A stretch of 6,311 bases of DNA from Spirosomataceae bacterium (GCA_025455795.1 JALOLW010000252.1:1-6311); one strand, 5' to 3'. Shown: positions 1 through 6,311, numbered from the stretch's first letter. Numbers and translations: made by a program. The notes: generated from the letters alone by a model not told the origin.

Positions 1-543
1 TGAGAAAAACGGGCCATCGTTGGTGTACATCACCTCAAATCTCCCCAAACCCACAAAAATACTCCCCACCCGCTGTGCAAACAGGCGTTCTATTTTTTTG
101 TCCCTGTCCACCAAAATAAAATTGCTGGCAATAGCGACGACGTTTTGTTTGTCAGCCCAGAATCCTGGCTGATAAAAGTGGGGCATTGCTTGTACCTGAT
201 GCAGCCATTCACTTGCACCGTATTGTACGCCCAATACCGTTGAAACACTCCCTTGCAATCGGCATCGGCCTTTTTTGTCCCACATACTAGCCCCCAAGCC
301 TCGGCCTATCATCATGTTGAAAGAAGTAATGGGTGCAAAAAAAACGCATCGTTTTTCCCCAAAATAAATCATTGGGGCTACCGACGCCGCCACCCGAAAG
401 TGACTCAGGCCGCTCTGAACGCGCTTGGGGTTGAGGTTGAGGTCGGCTACGAGGCGTAGTTGCCCCTGCACATTGGCCGTAATTTGGGCTTGTGCAGCAC
501 AACCATACACGCTACACACCAATCCAAGAAGGAGTCTTCGCAT
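1..543 (-). CDS. Exported protein of unknown function, N-terminal part (3' end outside window)
   Basis: An open frame runs without a stop from the ATG at 543-541 to the left edge, giving 181 codons. The N-terminus MRRLLLGLVCSVYGCAAQAQ is a signal peptide: two Arg, a hydrophobic core, then AQA as a likely signal peptidase I site after residue 20. VYGC just before it is a marginal lipobox, so a lipoprotein is possible but less likely. The mature part is rich in aromatic and small residues in alternating strand-like runs (for example APMIYFG, FFAPITSF, SIFVGLGRFEVMY), consistent with a beta-rich periplasmic or outer-membrane-associated protein. Near the edge it reads FEVMYTNDGPFF. This recalls the N-D-G-x-P-F element of Bacteroidota proteins annotated as polymorphic toxin type 23, but that comparison is from memory and tentative. 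The gene starts 38 bp after the rsmA stop on the same strand. I am confident that it is a real exported protein and unsure of its family. Confidence 0.8.
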   Translation of the reverse strand, partial: MRRLLLGLVCSVYGCAAQAQITANVQGQLRLVADLNLNPKRVQSGLSHFRVAASVAPMIYFGEKRCVFFAPITSFNMMIGRGLGASMWDKKGRCRLQGSVSTVLGVQYGASEWLHQVQAMPHFYQPGFWADKQNVVAIASNFILVDRDKKIERLFAQRVGSIFVGLGRFEVMYTNDGPFFS

Positions 544-568
544 TGTTGGGTAAAGGTTTTTGAATACC

Positions 569-576
569 CAAAAGTA
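569..576 (-). promoter_or_regulatory. Possible Bacteroidota -7 box for the exported-protein gene
   Basis: The minus strand reads TACTTTTG, a full match to the Bacteroidota -7 consensus TAnnTTTG. It ends 25 bases before the ATG at 543, in the short gap after rsmA. No TTTG-like -33 element is visible at the usual 19-21 base spacing, so the gene may instead, or also, be read through from rsmA. Confidence 0.3.
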
Positions 577-581
577 CGGTT

Positions 582-1451
582 TTAGGCAGAAATATCGCTA
601 CCGTTGGATAAATGCTGCTTTTCCCAAAGCTGCGTCAGTAAGACAAACTCGGCTACGCCCAACTGCTCGGCGCGTTTGTCGAGGAGTGGGTGTTCGTACT
701 TGATACCGAGAGGTTTGAGGGCGTTGCGGAGGGTTTTGCGGCGTTGATTGAAGCCCGCTTTGACCACTTGCGTAAACTTCTTTTCGTCGCAGTCCAAGTG
801 CTGCACCTGGTTGCGCCGTAGTCGTATCACCCCCGACTGTACCTTGGGCGGTGGGTCAAAAGCCTCTGGCGGCACGGTGAAGGCATATTCGATGTCGTAA
901 AAAGCTTGTAGTAGAACGCTCACGATGCCGTAATCTTTGTTGCCTGGTGGCGAGGCCACGCGCTGCGCCACTTCTTTCTGAAACATCCCGACGATTTCCG
1001 TCACCTTGTTGCGGTGGTCGAGGGCTTTGAACAAGATTTGAGAAGAAATATTGTAGGGGAAATTGCCGACGAGGGCCAGGCTGTTTTGAGTTTGAAAGTT
1101 TGAAAGTTTGTCGTTTGGAGCGTCAGCCGCCACTTCTACGCTCGAAACGGGAAACTGTAAACCCTCCATTTTAGACAAATCCATTCTCAAAAAATCTTCG
1201 GCGTAGATGCGGTCGCGGAGCGTGGGGAAGTGATGCCGCAAATACGCCACTGATTCTTGGTCTATCTCCACGACAGATGTCACAAAAGCCTCGTTTTGAA
1301 GCAAATACTGGGTCAAAACCCCCATCCCTGGGCCAATTTCTAAGACTGTTTGGTAGCCACCGTGACCCGTGAGAAGATTGGCGATGCGCTGCGAAACGCC
1401 CAAATCCCGCAAAAAATGTTGCCCGAGATGTTTTTTAGCCCTAACTTTCAT
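582..1451 (-). CDS. rsmA: 16S rRNA (adenine(1518)-N6/adenine(1519)-N6)-dimethyltransferase RsmA (KsgA)
   Basis: This SAM-dependent enzyme dimethylates two adjacent adenines in the 3' terminal hairpin of 16S rRNA (A1518 and A1519 in E. coli numbering) late in 30S assembly, in the cytoplasm. The family signature is complete. KKHLGQHFLRD is at residues 6-16, SAM motif I EIGPGMG at 38-44, the acidic VEID at 61-64, AEDF at 84-87, and the catalytic NFPYNISSQIL at 130-140. MFQKEVAQR lies at 156-164, PPEAFDPPPKV at 194-204 and FNQRRKTLRNALK at 234-246. The 289 residues exceed the E. coli enzyme (273). The excess is an insertion of about 27 residues (roughly 97-123) between the AEDF region and NFPY, where most relatives have a short link; its DNA contains an 8-bp tandem repeat. 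The ATG at 1451-1449 puts the conserved KKHLGQHF at the usual distance from the N-terminus. It is divergent from the histidine kinase gene. Confidence 0.97.
   Translation of the reverse strand: MKVRAKKHLGQHFLRDLGVSQRIANLLTGHGGYQTVLEIGPGMGVLTQYLLQNEAFVTSVVEIDQESVAYLRHHFPTLRDRIYAEDFLRMDLSKMEGLQFPVSSVEVAADAPNDKLSNFQTQNSLALVGNFPYNISSQILFKALDHRNKVTEIVGMFQKEVAQRVASPPGNKDYGIVSVLLQAFYDIEYAFTVPPEAFDPPPKVQSGVIRLRRNQVQHLDCDEKKFTQVVKAGFNQRRKTLRNALKPLGIKYEHPLLDKRAEQLGVAEFVLLTQLWEKQHLSNGSDISA
1090..1110 (-). repeat. rsmA: 8-bp tandem repeat (about 2.6 copies) inside rsmA
   Basis: The plus strand has GTTTGAAA at 1090-1097, the same unit at 1098-1105, and a partial GTTTG at 1106-1110. A related TTTGAG precedes it and TCGTTTGG follows. 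It encodes part of the RsmA insertion (KLSNFQTQ, residues 115-122). The unit length is not a multiple of three, so gain or loss of one copy would shift the rsmA reading frame. Confidence 0.7.
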
Positions 1452-1469
1452 GCTTATTGGTTTGAGCCA

Positions 1470-1477
1470 CGAAAGTA
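1470..1477 (-). promoter_or_regulatory. Possible -7 box for rsmA
   Basis: The minus strand reads TACTTTCG, which differs from the Bacteroidota -7 consensus TAnnTTTG at one position. It ends 18 bases before the rsmA ATG. No convincing -33 element is seen. It lies back to back with the candidate -7 box of the kinase gene. Confidence 0.25.
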
Positions 1478-1498
1478 CGCTATTTCAACCAAATTGTG

Positions 1499-1506
1499 TA
1501 GATTTG
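1499..1506 (+). promoter_or_regulatory. Possible -7 box for the hybrid histidine kinase gene
   Basis: TAGATTTG matches the Bacteroidota -7 consensus TAnnTTTG exactly and ends 21 bases before the ATG at 1528. This supports 1528 as the start over the ATGs further upstream. No clear -33 TTTG is found at 19-21 bases upstream, where the possible -7 box of rsmA lies instead. Confidence 0.4.
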
Positions 1507-1527
1507 TTCCAAAACCTCCCCGATTCC

Positions 1528-4500
1528 ATGTCATTTCCCGCTCTAAGTGAGTCTATTTCGCTGCTCCAACAACTCAACCTGCTGGCCATCAATATCTCCG
1601 CCAACGGGATGATTCGATTTGCCAATGATTATACTTGCCGATTGCTGGGCTGGCCCCCCGACCAACTCGCCCACTTGCATTTTTTTGAAGACATTGTGCC
1701 GTCTGAAAAACGGCAAGAAACCAAACTTTTTATCGAAGAATCGCTACAACGCGGTAGCGTGTCGGAGTTTAAAGAATTATCGTTGGTGACCAAAACGGGG
1801 CATTTGCGCATCATTCAACTCAATTCGATTATTATCAACAAGCCAACAGAGGGCTTGAGCGATTTTACGCTCATCGGCGAAGACGTCACCAACAAAGTGC
1901 GCGTCACCAACGCCCTCAATAAATCTACGACCCAACTGCAAGATTTGGTGGACAATACCAGCGACTTGATTCAGTTGGTGTCGTTGGAAGGCAAGTTTTT
2001 GTTTGTCAATCGCGCGTGGCGCGAACGACTCGGCTACGAAGCCGACGAACTGCTCAAGTTGTCGTTCAAAGACGTAATTTTCCCCGAAGCAGCCGAGGCC
2101 ACCATGCAGCTCCTCCGACGCATTCAAGAGGGAGAACAAATCCCTGATTTTGAGACAATTTTCAGAAACAAAGCAGGCAAAAAGATTTACCTTGGCGGCA
2201 GCGTGACCTGTCGCTACGAAAACGGAAAGCCGTCGGCGTTTCGGTGTATTTTACACGACATGACCAGTCGGGTACGGGCCGAGCGGTCGCAAAATCTCTA
2301 CTACAAAATCGCTACTTGGACCATCAACACCAACGATTTGGACGAGTTTTATGCGCGTGTTCACGAAGAACTGGGCAAGGTGATTGATGCCAAAAACTTC
2401 TTTATCGCGCTTTATGATGCTTCCAAAAGCTACATGTATTTTCCGTATTATGTGGACGAATATTTCAAAGGAAACGTCCGTTTTACGAAACGAAAACTCG
2501 GCAATGGACTCACTGAATACGCCATTCGAGCCAATAAACCGCTGTTTTTGTACGAAAAAGACATCGAACAACTGGCCGAAACGCAGGGGCTTTATCTCTA
2601 CGGACAGATTCCCAAAGTGATGCTTTGTGTACCGCTTCGCATCGGCAACCGCGTCACGGGGGTAATCGGCGTCAAATCGTACACCAATCCCAATCAATAC
2701 CGCGCACGCAACCTCGAAATGCTCGAATTTATTTCGGGGCAGGTGGCGTTGGCGATTGCCCGCAAACAAAACGAAATAGAGCTCAACCGCCAAACAGCTC
2801 GCCTCAACGCCATTTTTGACAGCAGCGCGTACCTGATTTGGTCGGTCAATAAAGCCCTCCAACTCACCTCATTCAACAAAACTTACGCAGAATTCATCCA
2901 AGACAATCTCCGCACGACGCCCGCTATCAACAACTCCACCGAACGGTTGGGGTGGCAGCTTCTCAGTACGGAAAGTCGGCGAGCATTTGAGGGGCATTAT
3001 CGGCAAGCGTTCAAGGGCGTTCCCCAGCATTTTGAACTCAAAATCGAAACGCGCAACGGGAAGGGCGACGCTTGGCATGAGTTTAGTCTCAACCCCATCC
3101 AAACCGAAGAAGGCCGCATCGAAGAAGTATCGGGTATCGCCCGCGACATCACCGCCCGCAAGCTCGCCGAAATCTCCATGCGCCAAAGCGAAGAGAAGTT
3201 TAGAGGAATTTTTGTGAATCTGCAAGACATCTACGTGCGCACCGACCGCACGGGCAAAATCACGATGATAAGCCCCTCGGTACTCAAACGGACAGGCTAT
3301 ACCGTCGAAGAAGCAATGGGGACGCCTGTGACAAGTTATTTTGTTGATAAACAGCGCATTCACGCGGCCATGATTCGTTTGCGCCGCGACCACAGCCTGC
3401 GAAATTTTGAGGCTGAACTTCGGACCAAAGACGGTAGCGTGCGGCAGTTTATGTTCAACATGCTTTTGCTCAACGACGAAAGCGGCACGCCGATTTTTGC
3501 CGCCTTGGCCCGCGACATCACCGAACTGAAACGCAACCAAGCCGAACTTGTCAAGGCCAAAGAAGAAGCCGAACGCTCTCTCAAAGTCAAAGAGCGGTTT
3601 TTGGCCAACATGAGCCACGAAATCCGAACGCCCATGAACGGCATCATCGGGATGCTCGACCTTATCAACGACACCTCCCTCAACACCGAGCAGAAAGACT
3701 ATGTACTGACCATGCGCCGCTCGTCGGAGACTTTGCTCAATATCCTCAACGACATCTTGGATTTGTCAAAAATTGAGGCGGGCAAAATGGTTCTCAACGA
3801 AGCCCCCGTGGCATTGGAAGAGGTTTTTGAGAAACTGACCGCGCTGTTTTCACAAGTAGCCCGCGCCAAAAACAACACACTCAGGTATCATTTTGGGGAA
3901 GGATTGCCGCAGTATATCATCGCCGACCAGACCCGCCTCCTCCAAATTCTCTCCAACCTGACCTCCAACGCCCTCAAGTTTACCGAAAACGGCAGCGTTC
4001 GGCTGGGTGTGTCGTCGGTATGGGTCAAGGGCAAGTTTCACAAGGTCAAAGTGGAAGTTCACGACTCGGGCATTGGGATTTCGCCCGACAACCTCAAGCT
4101 ACTCTTCAACGCTTTCAGTCAAGTGGACACGTCATCGCGCAAGACTTTTGGCGGGACGGGCTTAGGATTGGCTATTTCCAAAGAACTTTGTCGGTTGATG
4201 AAAGGGGAAATCGGCGTTGAGTCGGAGTCGGGCAAGGGGAGTACGTTTTGGTTTACGTTTGAAACCAAAGAAACGCTCATCAGTCCTACCCAACAAAAAT
4301 CTGAACAGGCTGAAATTCAGTTGGAAAACTTTTTCAAAAATTACAGTCCCACGGTTTTGTTGGTGGACGACAACTTCGTCAACCGAAAAGTAGCCAGTGA
4401 AATCCTCAAGAAAGCGGGCTGCAAGGTAGATACTGCCGACAGTGGCAGACAGGCCATCGCGCTCGTAACTCAACACTTTTCGCCTGATAGTCAGCACTAT

Positions 4501-5145
4501 GACGCGATTTTTATGGACATTCAAATGCCCGACATGGATGGTATTGAGACCACCCAACACCTGCGGGCGCAATTTGGCACGAATCTCCCCATAATCGTCG
4601 CCATGACGGCCTACTCCATGAAAGAAGACCGTGAGCGTTTTTTGAGTCAAGGCATGGATGACTACGTGCCTAAACCCATCCGAGCGCAGGTGTTGATTCA
4701 AAAAGTCAAGGAAATTGTGGACATGGGCAAAGACCGCCAAGAGAGTAACGCGCTTCAAAACAAGCAAAAGACAATCGCCCAAGAAATAGAAGTGCCTATC
4801 ATTGACTTAGACGTGGTAGCCCAACTCCGTGATTTGGGGGGGATGGAATTGGTAAGTTCGATTTTTGAGGATTTTGTCGTCGAATCCACCGAGTTGGTCA
4901 ATGAAGCCGTGGCGGCTTTTGCCCAAAACGACATCGCTACCGTCAAGAGTCACTTACACACCCTCAAAGGCAGCGCGGGAACGATAGGCGTGATGCGCGT
5001 GGCCGAGATAGCCCGCATCTCCGAAGGCAAACTTAAGGTAAACGATACAAGCACGTTGACTGAAGACTTGCCTCACTTGGAACGGGAGTTTCAGACTTTT
5101 TTAGCTGATTATCAGCAGATTTTAAAGGGTTTTAGTGAGGTGTAA
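1528..5145 (+). CDS. Soluble hybrid sensor histidine kinase: PAS-PAS-GAF-PAS-PAS-HisKA-HATPase-REC-HPt
   Basis: A 1205-residue phosphorelay kinase without membrane segments, so a cytoplasmic sensor. Approximate domains: PAS 8-121 (ends GEDVT), PAS 138-246 (ends HDMT), GAF 256-411, PAS 426-542 (ends ARDIT), PAS 556-665 (ends ARDIT), a short charged coiled coil 666-690, then HisKA 690-754 with SHEIRTPMNG and phosphoacceptor His697. The ATPase domain (about 796-912) has N-box Asn810/Asn814, G1 DSGIG 846-850, F-box around 860-863, and G2 GGTGLGL 875-881. REC (941-1060) has Asp947/Asp948, phosphoacceptor Asp997 in FMDIQMP, Thr1027 and Lys1049. HPt (about 1092-1190) has HTLKGSAG with His1144. All relay residues are intact, implying His697 to Asp997 to His1144 and then an unlinked response regulator, since none is adjacent. 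The ligand is unknown. The frame is open from 1369 with ATGs at 1369 and 1450, but those overlap rsmA and add no domain. The ATG at 1528 follows a -7 box and precedes the first PAS fold. Confidence 0.95.
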   Translation: MSFPALSESISLLQQLNLLAINISANGMIRFANDYTCRLLGWPPDQLAHLHFFEDIVPSEKRQETKLFIEESLQRGSVSEFKELSLVTKTGHLRIIQLNSIIINKPTEGLSDFTLIGEDVTNKVRVTNALNKSTTQLQDLVDNTSDLIQLVSLEGKFLFVNRAWRERLGYEADELLKLSFKDVIFPEAAEATMQLLRRIQEGEQIPDFETIFRNKAGKKIYLGGSVTCRYENGKPSAFRCILHDMTSRVRAERSQNLYYKIATWTINTNDLDEFYARVHEELGKVIDAKNFFIALYDASKSYMYFPYYVDEYFKGNVRFTKRKLGNGLTEYAIRANKPLFLYEKDIEQLAETQGLYLYGQIPKVMLCVPLRIGNRVTGVIGVKSYTNPNQYRARNLEMLEFISGQVALAIARKQNEIELNRQTARLNAIFDSSAYLIWSVNKALQLTSFNKTYAEFIQDNLRTTPAINNSTERLGWQLLSTESRRAFEGHYRQAFKGVPQHFELKIETRNGKGDAWHEFSLNPIQTEEGRIEEVSGIARDITARKLAEISMRQSEEKFRGIFVNLQDIYVRTDRTGKITMISPSVLKRTGYTVEEAMGTPVTSYFVDKQRIHAAMIRLRRDHSLRNFEAELRTKDGSVRQFMFNMLLLNDESGTPIFAALARDITELKRNQAELVKAKEEAERSLKVKERFLANMSHEIRTPMNGIIGMLDLINDTSLNTEQKDYVLTMRRSSETLLNILNDILDLSKIEAGKMVLNEAPVALEEVFEKLTALFSQVARAKNNTLRYHFGEGLPQYIIADQTRLLQILSNLTSNALKFTENGSVRLGVSSVWVKGKFHKVKVEVHDSGIGISPDNLKLLFNAFSQVDTSSRKTFGGTGLGLAISKELCRLMKGEIGVESESGKGSTFWFTFETKETLISPTQQKSEQAEIQLENFFKNYSPTVLLVDDNFVNRKVASEILKKAGCKVDTADSGRQAIALVTQHFSPDSQHYDAIFMDIQMPDMDGIETTQHLRAQFGTNLPIIVAMTAYSMKEDRERFLSQGMDDYVPKPIRAQVLIQKVKEIVDMGKDRQESNALQNKQKTIAQEIEVPIIDLDVVAQLRDLGGMELVSSIFEDFVVESTELVNEAVAAFAQNDIATVKSHLHTLKGSAGTIGVMRVAEIARISEGKLKVNDTSTLTEDLPHLEREFQTFLADYQQILKGFSEV

Positions 5146-5161
5146 GGCATAAAGAAAATCG

Positions 5162-6163
5162 CTATTTACGGTTATTTTTGCGCAAAATTTGCTCAATTTT
5201 TGCAAGACTTTCACCCGTAATAATACGAATTGTATCCATACCTATCCCATTGTCAAAGGCATTCAAGATGGTTTTTTCGATGCCTTTTTCGATGCCTTTC
5301 TCAATACCCTCCACAATGCCTTTTTCGATACCTTTTTCAATGCCTTTTTCAATGCCCTCAGCAATACCTTCGGCTTTTCCTTGTACTCGGCCTTTCTCAA
5401 TGCCCTCGGCCATGATTCTGTCGTAAGTACTCATAAACGTCTTTTGGGTTTCTTGTGGCAAACTTTCTTTCAACTGCGCTACGGTTAATTCGGTAACGCT
5501 GAACAAATATACAAACAAACTCATTACGAAGCCAGTTCCTTGTACTTCACTCAACGATTCCATGATGCGTGGCAGTCGCTCCAACAAACTCGGCCAGTCA
5601 CGCGAATGACGCAACAGACGGAGTGTGGCACTCAAAACTCCATCGCGCAACTGCTCCAATCGCTCTTCGGGCATTTGCATCAAATCCACAAACTCTACGC
5701 CAAACGAAGGCACAAAACGGCGTAGATTTTCGGGATATTTACTAAAAAATGCCTCCATCGGGCGCAGTCGCCAACGCTCTTTTCCGTGATAAAACACCAA
5801 AGGCACTATCGGACGAAGTGGCTGTTTGTTTTTGAGTTGTTGTCCATAGCCTTCGGCCAAATAGCGCAACAACTGAAAACTCACCCGTGCGTCTTTGTAG
5901 GACTTATGTTCTATCAAAAGCGATATTTGCAAGGGTTGCTGCGTGGTTTTCAGATACACCTCCATGACCACATCAGATGAAATAGCATCCATCTGAGGCG
6001 TTAGATAAGAGGTTTGCTCATGCTGGAGAGTGGATAAATCCAACAAATCAACCACTTCAGAAGGCAGCATTTCTTCCAAAAACGCGCGGGCCAGTTGCGC
6101 ATCGGCAAGCAGGTCCTTGACCAACTTATCGTGGGGAGAGGTTAGAGCAGGCTTGTCTTTCAA
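5162..6163 (-). CDS. Rpn family recombination-promoting nuclease / putative transposase (PD-(D/E)XK)
   Basis: A 333-residue protein of the Rpn family (Pfam Transposase_31 type), a PD-(D/E)XK DNA nuclease group linked in E. coli to RecA-independent recombination and phage defence. The family N-terminus is present: SPHDKLVKDLL at 9-19 and AFLEEMLP at 27-34. The probable catalytic set is Asp64 (in SSDVV), Glu85 and Lys87 (in LLIEHKS). These are followed by LLRYLAEGYG at 98-107 and PIVPLVFYHGKERW at 118-131. The core looks intact and the length is normal for the family. Residues 253-297 form a tandem EGIEKGIEKG repeat, followed by a short helical tail with SLAKIEQILRK. The start is TTG at 6163-6161: the frame is open back to 6214 but holds no ATG there, and the TTG overlaps the upstream stop as TTGA. 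Internal ATGs at residues 244 and 251 precede the repeat. The gene converges on the kinase gene with a 16-bp gap. Whether it acts in mobility, defence or neither cannot be told from sequence. Confidence 0.9.
   Translation of the reverse strand: MKDKPALTSPHDKLVKDLLADAQLARAFLEEMLPSEVVDLLDLSTLQHEQTSYLTPQMDAISSDVVMEVYLKTTQQPLQISLLIEHKSYKDARVSFQLLRYLAEGYGQQLKNKQPLRPIVPLVFYHGKERWRLRPMEAFFSKYPENLRRFVPSFGVEFVDLMQMPEERLEQLRDGVLSATLRLLRHSRDWPSLLERLPRIMESLSEVQGTGFVMSLFVYLFSVTELTVAQLKESLPQETQKTFMSTYDRIMAEGIEKGRVQGKAEGIAEGIEKGIEKGIEKGIVEGIEKGIEKGIEKTILNAFDNGIGMDTIRIITGESLAKIEQILRKNNRK
5273..5407 (-). repeat. In-frame 12-bp tandem repeat tract in the rpn gene (EGIE/KGIE repeats)
   Basis: The coding strand repeats a 12-base unit of the form GGCATTGAAAAA, with third-position variants such as GGTATC and GAGAAA, over 45 codons. 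It begins with a degenerate segment (EGIEKGRVQGKAEGIA) and ends in near-perfect KGIE units. The unit is four codons, so copy number can change without a frameshift. Such repeats near the C-terminus are typical of Rpn proteins, and on the opposite strand they give spurious MPFS-type frames. Confidence 0.9.
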
Positions 6164-6311
6164 CGTGTCTTTCTTGTTTTCAAATACGCTTCCATTTCTA
6201 CCAAAGTCAGTGCGTTAAAAGTCATTTGACGGGTAAGACCGCCTTTCCGCGCGACGCCTAAGCCGTAGTGCATGTCAAAATACCCGTCTTTTTCGTGCGC
6301 GTCAGGATTGA
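6160..6311 (-). CDS. C-terminal end of an unidentified protein (5' end outside window)
   Basis: Entering from the right edge on the minus strand, one frame stays open for 49 codons and stops at TGA 6162-6160. It begins NPDAHEKDGYFDMHYGLGVA and ends in a basic helix-like tail, MEAYLKTRKTR. The other two minus-strand frames are closed early in this stretch (TGA and TAG), and the composition is that of an ordinary soluble protein, so I read it as a real 3' end. I do not recognise the family. Its stop shares bases with the TTG start of the rpn gene (TTGA), which suggests one transcript with coupled translation. If so, this gene is a candidate functional partner of the nuclease, but it could equally be an unrelated gene beside it. 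Confidence 0.65.
   Translation of the reverse strand, partial: NPDAHEKDGYFDMHYGLGVARKGGLTRQMTFNALTLVEMEAYLKTRKTR

Noticed and set aside
253..502. Short open frames on both strands near the left edge
   Set aside because: They overlap the longer minus-strand frame with a signal peptide, which explains the stretch better.
1369..1527. N-terminal extension of the kinase frame from the ATG at 1369 (53 more residues) or the ATG at 1450 (26 more)
   Set aside because: The 1369 extension is antisense to the conserved N-terminus of RsmA, neither adds a recognisable domain, and the ATG at 1528 follows a good -7 box and precedes the first PAS domain.
2251..3618. Long minus-strand open frames (about 200 and 250 codons) opposite the kinase
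   Set aside because: They lie wholly within a well-supported coding sequence, show no family motif, and arise from its codon use.
4162..4782. Minus-strand open frame of 206 codons opposite the HATPase and REC regions
   Set aside because: It is antisense to conserved kinase motifs and has no recognisable domain.
5104..5116. Inverted repeat GCTGATTATCAGC near the kinase 3' end, considered as a terminator
   Set aside because: It is inside the coding sequence, has a short AT-containing stem with a 3-base loop, and lacks a following T-run.
5178..5488. Plus-strand open frames with repeated MPFS or DAFF-like residues
   Set aside because: They are reverse-strand readings of the 12-bp repeat in the rpn gene; absence of stops follows from the repeat itself.
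5162..6163. An IS element around the Rpn/putative transposase gene
   Set aside because: No terminal inverted repeats or target duplications were seen, and the gene overlaps its upstream neighbour, which argues against a recent transposon insertion.

Overview
The window looks like a piece of a Bacteroidota chromosome, probably from the Cytophagales. The grounds are a GC content near 50%, start sites without clear Shine-Dalgarno sequences, promoter -7 boxes of the Bacteroidota type (TAnnTTTG), a large soluble multi-PAS hybrid kinase, and an Rpn/PD-(D/E)XK protein of the kind common in this phylum. The genus assignment is only an impression. No tRNA, rRNA, CRISPR array, IS end or origin was seen, and no gene-free stretch exceeds 80 bases.

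Layout from left to right. (1) Positions 1-543, minus strand: the first 181 codons of an exported protein that runs off the left edge. (2) Positions 582-1451, minus strand: rsmA/ksgA, the 16S rRNA dimethyltransferase, carrying an unusual insertion of about 27 residues whose DNA holds an 8-bp tandem repeat. (3) A 76-bp divergent promoter region. (4) Positions 1528-5145, plus strand: a 1205-residue hybrid histidine kinase (PAS-PAS-GAF-PAS-PAS-HisKA-HATPase-REC-HPt). (5) A 16-bp convergent gap. (6) Positions 5162-6163, minus strand: an Rpn-family nuclease with a tandem 4-residue repeat near its C-terminus. Its TTG start overlaps the TGA stop of (7), the last 49 codons of an unidentified gene entering from the right edge.

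How the genes relate. rsmA and the exported-protein gene are codirectional and 38 bp apart, so they may share a transcript, although the second has its own possible -7 box. The kinase is transcribed away from rsmA and has no response regulator with an output domain beside it, so its HPt domain must pass phosphate to a partner encoded elsewhere. The Rpn gene appears translationally coupled to the unidentified gene upstream. The most interesting points are the Rpn gene with its repeat tract and possible internal start, its coupling to an unknown partner, and the repeat-bearing insertion in rsmA, where a change in copy number would shift the frame of a housekeeping gene.
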